Positions 57,874-64,000 of a stretch of DNA of 64,000 bases are shown one piece after another. Source of the DNA: Platerodrilus igneus (Eukaryota; Arthropoda; Insecta; Coleoptera; Lycidae); contig JARFIW010000108.1 in NCBI GenBank assembly GCA_036346225.1, forward strand, positions 1,674,001-1,738,000, in the 5' to 3' direction. The notes beneath the pieces were generated by a model that made no database searches, was not told the origin of the DNA, and saw only the letters and a program-made list of their open reading frames with translations. Made by a program: the position numbers and the translations under genes. Positions within the stretch are counted from its first letter, which is position 1. Each line of letters begins with the position of its first letter.

Positions 57874-58703
57874 TGTTACGTGCAATTTGCACTTAAACAG
57901 TGTTTTTAGGTTAAGTTTTGATGTATGGAAGTTTCGCGCCATAATTTCAAAAGACGCAGGTGCGCGGGAATTTTAAATAGACTAGGCTTGTCCTTCCGTT
58001 ACGTCAGAGTGCATTTGCGCAGATGGCACGACACTAGAGGGGTAGACGAATAGCTTCGCGGACGTGAAAAAGACAAAGAGAGTGGGGAGAAGCGTTTCCG
58101 TTACGCTCTAAAACGGGGCTGTTTTTGCTCGAACTTTCAAGGTGTGTGGTCGGTCAGGTATCGTAGTGTGCCTTATCTCTAGTATGTAGATTTCCCTTCT
58201 GTTTTATCTTGTTGTCGTCCCCTATAAAACCTGATCCTGCCGCTCCCTACATATTAGGTAGATAAATTTGCTGTCCACCTCGAGGCGTACCGGACTCCAC
58301 GACCCTGAGGTCCATGCCCCGCTAGCAGCTCCGGAGGAATCACCATCTTTATCGACCCGGAAGGATGATAGGCGTACCTGGGGGAAAACTGGACCTATCA
58401 TGTGAGTACATTATCTTTTATCTTATATGTATGTAAATTTTCCGATTCTGGCGCAGTATAAATTATCGGTGACGTCATGGTAGTTGGCCACGCGAAACCT
58501 GTCATAAGGTTCGCGCTTCCGGCCGCCAGGGCGTTGCATTGCTTTTTATCCATTGCGCTTGCGCGATGTATCTTATGAACTTTGGTAACTGTATTACCGA
58601 CTTTTAGGAACTATCACCATATAAATGTATCACCATCTAAAGTGCAATACTTTGTAAACTGTTTTATCGATCCACATAAACTATCACCAAAAGAAGTGTA
58701 ATA
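57874..58703 (+). mobile_element. Solo LTR, family L, copy 4 (830 bp), in RTE LINE
   Basis: Starts TGTTACGTGC and ends GTGTAATA. Flanked by AAAC at 57870-57873 and 58704-58707. Removing the element and one AAAC gives the uninterrupted LINE sequence found at 29480-29500, so the insertion boundaries are firm. It contains CCCCTATAAAACC near 58220-58232, a TATA-like promoter sequence. It is longer and more diverged than the copies at 4240 and 29784. Confidence 0.8.
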
Positions 58704-59040
58704 AAACTTGGTGTTATAGGAGAATGTTAAAGATTAGTTGGACAGATAGAGTAACAAACGAGGAGGTTTATAGAAGGATAGGGGAGGAACCCTATATGTG
58801 GAAACAATTAAAGGTCAGGAGAGAGAATGATAGGGCACCAGTTAAGACATGGGGGGCTATTTAGTAAGGTCTTAGATTATCGACTACCAAACAAAAATAG
58901 AGTAAGAAGACCTAGACCAAGCTATGTTAGTCAAATTATTAGAAATTTAGGTTGTGAAGGCTGCGTCCAACCGATCTTAGGTAAGGTCGAAAACCGAATG
59001 ATGATGACTTTCACACCGGTAGAAACCAATTGATTCTTAT
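58704..59040 (+). pseudogene. RTE LINE RT fragment, copy 2, 3' piece
   Basis: Continues the LINE after the solo LTR: WCYRRMLKISWTDRV, IGHQLRHGGLFSKVL, NRVRRPRPSYVSQI and LGKVENRMMM. The frame 58827-59033 covers the C-terminal end. Similar to 29490-29740 and 30380-30420. Confidence 0.85.
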
Positions 59041-60624
59041 CGATGCGCGATCAAATTAGCACAATAGAATAGATGACAAAAGTTGCGGATAAGGGAGTGC
59101 TTATATCATTGATTAAACATAAAAACTTGTTAAATGTTTGTCTTAATTTAATGGAGAAAAAGGACTTTACTTTCCCGCCTCAACTTATCGTTGGTAAGAA
59201 AATGAGCTTTCAGTTTACTGGAGTTCTGAAGACTATACCAGACAAAAGATAGGGTTGATTTATTGGGCCTCTTTTCTAAACCTCCCTAATTTTATTCCAA
59301 TTTTCAAATATCACGCAAATTTACCATCACCCAACCCAAACATTCCATTTATCACAAAAACATTTGACACAGGACTCAAACCAACATCAAAATACCAAAC
59401 AAAGTATGTTAAATCCCGGTAGCATTTAGACACGCAGACGATTGAAAGCGCCTGCTCAAACCTTTTAAAGACACTTTAGCACAAAGGAAGAGGCGCCAGT
59501 AATCCCTATAATAGAGGTACTTATTTTCTGAAGCCTCTTACAACTTATTTATTAAAGCATTGTTGTGCTTCGACGAGTGTTTACTTCTTCGTCTAATGGG
59601 TCAGGTTCTTGCAACCAAACCAACAATAGAACATAAAAATATAACCGTACAAAACTCAAGGGCGATTTTACAAAATTTACAGGAAAACACTACCGTAACC
59701 TTATTTTACAATCTAAATGAGCTAGGTAGCTCGGAACAATGTGGTAATAAAACGCATAAATTATTACAGTCTAAAAATTATAGGGAACAAAGTAGAGAAA
59801 CAATGAATTTACGTAAGAGCTCTTGTTGTAATAAATCCTCAAGAACAAGAGCTTTATTAATTATTATGCGTATGAAAATGCAAATAAGAAATTAATTGAG
59901 AAATGGCTTGGTGTTGTACCAATAATGAAGAGGCATAAGTGGTCAGTTATTTGAGGTATGACTATAATTAAGGCGAGACGATAAAAAAGTGAGCGAACGT
60001 GCGGATGAAGATTGAAGAACAGGTCTAAGTATGACTTGCATACATGAAATCGTGTCCATCACAAGATAACTCATTACTTGCTTCGCTAACAAGATAACAA
60101 GATTGGAAAAATGGCTGTTACCATGATCGTATAAATAAGCATCATTGGATGATTGCACGCGTTTTCAAGTGCGTCCAAAAATTCGGATAAATAGGGTTTA
60201 TGCGCCCCATTTGCCGACCATTTAAAGTTTCTGTCACTAAAAACCAACCATGATATTTTTATCTAATGAGTTTTTGGAATGGACCTGTCATGAGAGCATA
60301 GCTGATTATCATTTGATGACATACCTTGATTCAGACGAATTATTAAACATCTGCAAGCGCGATATACGTCAAAAATAACATTTTTTCTATTATCGACCAC
60401 ATATGTATAAAGTCGACAAGGAATAAGTTTGTTTTCGACCGACGCGACAGTCGATAAAGCTCGACAGTAAAACTAGCAGCCAAAACTAGCGGCCGATTCT
60501 AAAAGCAGTGATTGTGAACCAGATACACTATATAGCATAGTACAAAGACATAACTCTAAACTACGACAGCAATTGAGGAGCGCCTAATTATTGTAGTTAT
60601 AGTAAAATTCTACCAATACAACAT
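59041..60624. other. Unassigned stretch
   Basis: A 111-codon frame at 59560-59895 has no recognised domain and composition close to background. No RNA or array was seen. Confidence 0.4.
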
Positions 60625-62960
60625 GATGTCGCTAAAGACACGCTAAATGATGATTCGTAGAATGTAGCTTGCGCTGTACGAATTTCAACCAAGTAAAATA
60701 ATGTTCCAAATGGTTCAGAGTATCCGTAAATAATAAAGCAGACAAATGCTGAGGTGTAGGGATACGGAAAAATATCCCGAGGATGAAGCTTGCGTTGTAC
60801 GAATTTCAACCAAGTAAAATAATTTTCCAAATGGTACACAGTATCCATAAAAAATAGACCAGCCATATGCTGAGGCGTAGGGATACCGAAAGATATCCCA
60901 AGGATGTACCTTACATTGTGCGAATTTCAAATAAGTAAAATAAAGTTCCAAATGGTATACAGTATCCATAAAAAATAGAGCAGTCAAATGCTGAGGCGTA
61001 GGGATACCAAAAAATATTCGGAGGATGCAGCTTGCATTGTGCGAATTTTAACTAAGTAAAATAACGTTACAAATGGTACACAGTATTCAGGAATAATAGA
61101 CCAGCCATATGCTAAGGCGTAGGGATACCAAAAAATATCACGAGGATGTACCTTACATTGTGCGAATTTCAAATAAGTAAAATAAAGTTCTAAATGGTTC
61201 ACAGTATCCATAAATAATAGAGCAGCCAAATGCTGAGGCGTAGGGAAAAATATCTCGAGGATGTAGCTTGCGTTGTGCGAATTTCAATCATGAAAAATAA
61301 TGTTCCAAATGGTTCACGGTATCCATAAATAATAAAACAGCCAAATGCTGAGGCGTAAGGATACCAAAAAATATCACGAGGATAAAGCTTGCGTTGTGCG
61401 AATCTAAACCAAGTAAAATAATGTTCCAACTGGTACACAGTATCCATAAATAATAGACCATCCAAATGCTGAGGCATAGGGATACCGAAAAATATCCCGA
61501 TGATGTAGCTTGCATTGTGCGAATTTCAACCAAATAAAATAATGTTTCAAATGGTACACAGTATCTATAAATAATAGACCAGTAATATGCCAAGGCGTAA
61601 GGATACCGAATAATATCCCGAGGATGTACCTTACATTGTGCGAATTTCAAATAAGTAAAATAAAGTTCCAAATGGTACACAGTATCCATAAATAATAGAG
61701 CAGCCAAATGCTGAGGCGTAGGGATACCGAAAATGCTCCGAGGACGTTGTTTGTATTGTGGGAATTTCAACCATTTAAAATAATGTTTCAAATGGTTCAC
61801 AGTATCCATAAATAATAAAACAGCCAAATGCTGAGGCGTAAGGATACCAAAAAATATCACGAGGATAAAGCTTGCGTTGTGCGAATCTAAACCAAGTAAA
61901 ATAATGTTCCAACTGGTACACAGCATCCATAAATAATAGACCATCCAAATGCTGAGGCCTAGGTATACCGAAAAATATCCCGATGATGTAGCTTGCATTG
62001 TGCGAATTTCAACCAAATAAAATAATGTTTCAAATGGTACACAGTATCCATAAATAATAGACCAGTAATATGCCAAGGCGTAAGGATACCGAATAATATC
62101 CCGAGGATGTACCTTACATTGTGCGAATTTCAAATAAGTAAAATAAAGTTCCAAATGGTGCACAGTATCCATAAATAATAGAGCAGCCAAATGCTGAGGC
62201 GTAGGGATACCGAAAATGCTCCGAGGACGTTGCTTGTATTGTGCGAATTTCAACCAAGTAAAATAATGTTACAAATGATACACAGTATTTACAAATAGTA
62301 GACCAGCCAAATGCTGAGGCGTAGGGATACCGAAAAATGCCACGAGGATGTACCTTACATTGTGCAAATTTCAAATAAGTAAAATAAAGTTCCAAATGGT
62401 TCACAGTATCCATAAATAATACAGCAGCCAAATGCTGAAGCGTAGAGATACCGAAAAATATCCCGAAGGTGTAGCTTGCGTTGTGCGAATTTCAACTAAT
62501 TAAAATAATGATCCAAATGGTTCACAGTATTCATAAATAGTAGACCAGCCAAATGCTGAAGCGTAGGGATACCGAAAAATATTCCGAAGATGTAGCTTGC
62601 GTTGTGCGAATTTCAATCAAGTAAAATAATGTTCCAAATAGTATACAGTATCCATAAATAATAAACCAACCAAATGCTGAGGCGTAGGGATACTGACAAG
62701 TGACCCGAGGATGTAGCTTGCATTGTGCGAATTTCGGTCAAGTAAAATAATGTTCCAAATTGTTCACAGTATCCATAATAGAGCAACCAAATGCTGAGGC
62801 GTAGGGATACCGAAAAAAGGCCCGAGGCTGTAGCTTGCCTTGTGCGAATTTTGGCCAAGCAAAATAATGTTCCAAATGGTTCACAGTATTCATATATAAT
62901 ACAGCAACCAAATGCTGAGGCGTAGGGATACCTAAAAATGGCCCGAGGATGTAGCTTGCA
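60625..62960 (-). repeat. 121-bp satellite array, ~19 monomers
   Basis: The marker AAATGCTGAGGCGTAGGGAT recurs at about 121-bp steps (near 60991, 61112, 61233, 61348, 61469 and onward). Other monomer blocks are TTGTGCGAATTTCAA, TAAAATAATGTTCCAAATGG and ACAGTATCCATAAATAATAG. A four-monomer higher-order unit is visible: 61381 and 61864 start the same variant, about 483 bp apart. Reverse-strand frames up to 321 codons arise because the monomer has few stops. Confidence 0.95.
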
Positions 62961-63589
62961 ATTTTTTGCAATGCATTTTGAAGATCCTTTAAATTTTCTA
63001 TTGGGATTATGTAAACAAATTATCCCAAATATTTCCATCTAAAAAAATTCTATAAGGTTGTTTTTAGGTGACCCTGGAGGTCATTGCTATCGCTATGAAT
63101 CTTCTTACCATGGTCTGGTTAGCTGCAATCTAAAAATGCCTTACGATTAGGACAAAATTTGGAAGAGCGCTATCACGTATGAAGCCCATTTGCCTTATTA
63201 CCACAAAAGGATGATCTTTCAAAAAACCGAAAGTTTGTTTTATGAAAATCAAAGTATGTTTCACCGTTCAATCACTGAGAAAGAATAGTTGATCCAATAA
63301 AATAAATGCGCATATCAGTCCAACCACTGACAGAAAATGCAATTTTGGAACCGCGAGGCAGATATGTAACATGAGTATTAAGCAGAACATACATGTGTAT
63401 TATGAAAATTTTCAATACCATGTTTGAAAAGTAGGCTTTATCAGTAAACGCTATCTTGACAGTAAAATTGTAATTATTTGTCTACATTTCCAAAAAACAT
63501 AGACATACGAAGTAATATTGATTGCAGGGTAGCAAAAACCTGTGCATGTTAAACGTGGGAATGGTAAAATAAAAATATTCCAAACGGTT
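62961..63589. other. Spacer between inverted satellite blocks
   Basis: About 630 bp of non-repetitive DNA without a gene. Confidence 0.6.
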
Positions 63590-64000
63590 GGTTGAAATCC
63601 GAACAATGCAAAATACATCCTCGGGCCATTTTTGGGTATCCCTACGCCTCAGCATTTGGCTGGTCTAATATTTATGGATACTGTATACCATTTGGAACAT
63701 TATTTTACTTGGTTGAAATTTTCTCAATGCAAGCTACATCCTCGGGCCATTTTTTGGCATCCCTACCCCTCAGCATTTGGCTGGTCTATTATTTATGGAT
63801 ACTGTATACCATTTGGAACATTATTTTATTTGGTTGAAATTCGCACAATTGCAAGCTACATCTTCGGGGCCATTTTTCGGTATCCCTACGCCTCAGTATT
63901 TGGCTGCTCTATTATTTATGGATACTGTGTACCATTTGAAACATAATTTTATTTGGCTGAAATTCGCACAATGCAAGCTACATCTTCGAGGCCATTTTTC
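63590..64000 (+). repeat. 121-bp satellite in opposite orientation, runs off the window
   Basis: TACATCCTCGGGCCATTTTT, GGGTATCCCTACGCCTCAGC and TATTTATGGATACTG are the reverse complement of the monomer at 60625-62960. About 3.4 monomers are visible before the window ends. Confidence 0.95.

Noticed and set aside
59560..59895. 111-codon plus-strand gene
   Set aside because: No domain, no signal and background-like composition.
61288..62253. 321-codon open frame on the minus strand
   Set aside because: It runs through eight 121-bp satellite monomers; the monomer length shifts frame each unit and stops are simply rare, so it is not evidence of a gene.

Overview
This is a gene-poor, AT-rich stretch of animal nuclear DNA built almost entirely from decayed transposable elements and tandem satellite arrays. 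I found no convincing host gene, rRNA or functional tRNA. The elements point to an arthropod, most likely an insect. They include an errantivirus-type Ty3/gypsy element with an envelope frame and a tRNA-Ser-type primer site, RNase H-bearing I/LOA-like LINEs, RTE and Jockey LINE pieces, a tRNA-derived SINE and long GT/CA microsatellites. The species cannot be named from the sequence alone.

Layout. 0.1-13.9 kb: two long decayed copies and one short copy of an RNase H-bearing LINE, two solo LTRs, a SINE, a GT-rich complex minisatellite and a 0.7-kb fold-back palindrome. 15.6-27.1 kb: three copies of one LTR element family. The middle copy is complete (18041-22081) with two LTRs, a 4-bp target duplication and a gag-like region but no recognisable pol, so it looks like a gag-only non-autonomous element. 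Between the copies lie a SINE, a Jockey RT fragment and an RTE endonuclease fragment. 27.8-30.4 kb: an internally deleted errantivirus copy joined to an RTE LINE end that is interrupted by a solo LTR. 31.7-42.1 kb: a 168-bp satellite, a SINE and a 253-bp satellite of about 35 monomers abut directly; the 253-bp array contains a nearly identical duplicated 2-kb higher-order block. 42.1-47.6 kb: AT-rich DNA with a hairpin MITE, a degenerate ~180-bp repeat and a LINE fragment. 47.6-57.8 kb: a two-LTR errantivirus-like provirus (gag, protease, RT, integrase, env) with frameshifts, a deleted RNase H, a substituted integrase catalytic residue and a 1.7-kb insert in env. 57.8-59.0 kb: an RTE LINE end cleanly interrupted by an 830-bp solo LTR. 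60.6-64.0 kb: a 121-bp satellite that reappears in opposite orientation after a 0.63-kb spacer.

None of the retroelements appears competent. The most informative signals are structural: the gag-only LTR element with unusual LTR ends and a conserved hairpin-like module, the RTE-LINE/3' LTR junction present twice, the solo LTR with an empty site in the same window, the 2-kb higher-order satellite repeat, and two inverted-repeat structures whose arms contain tandem repeats. All similarity judgements were made by eye.
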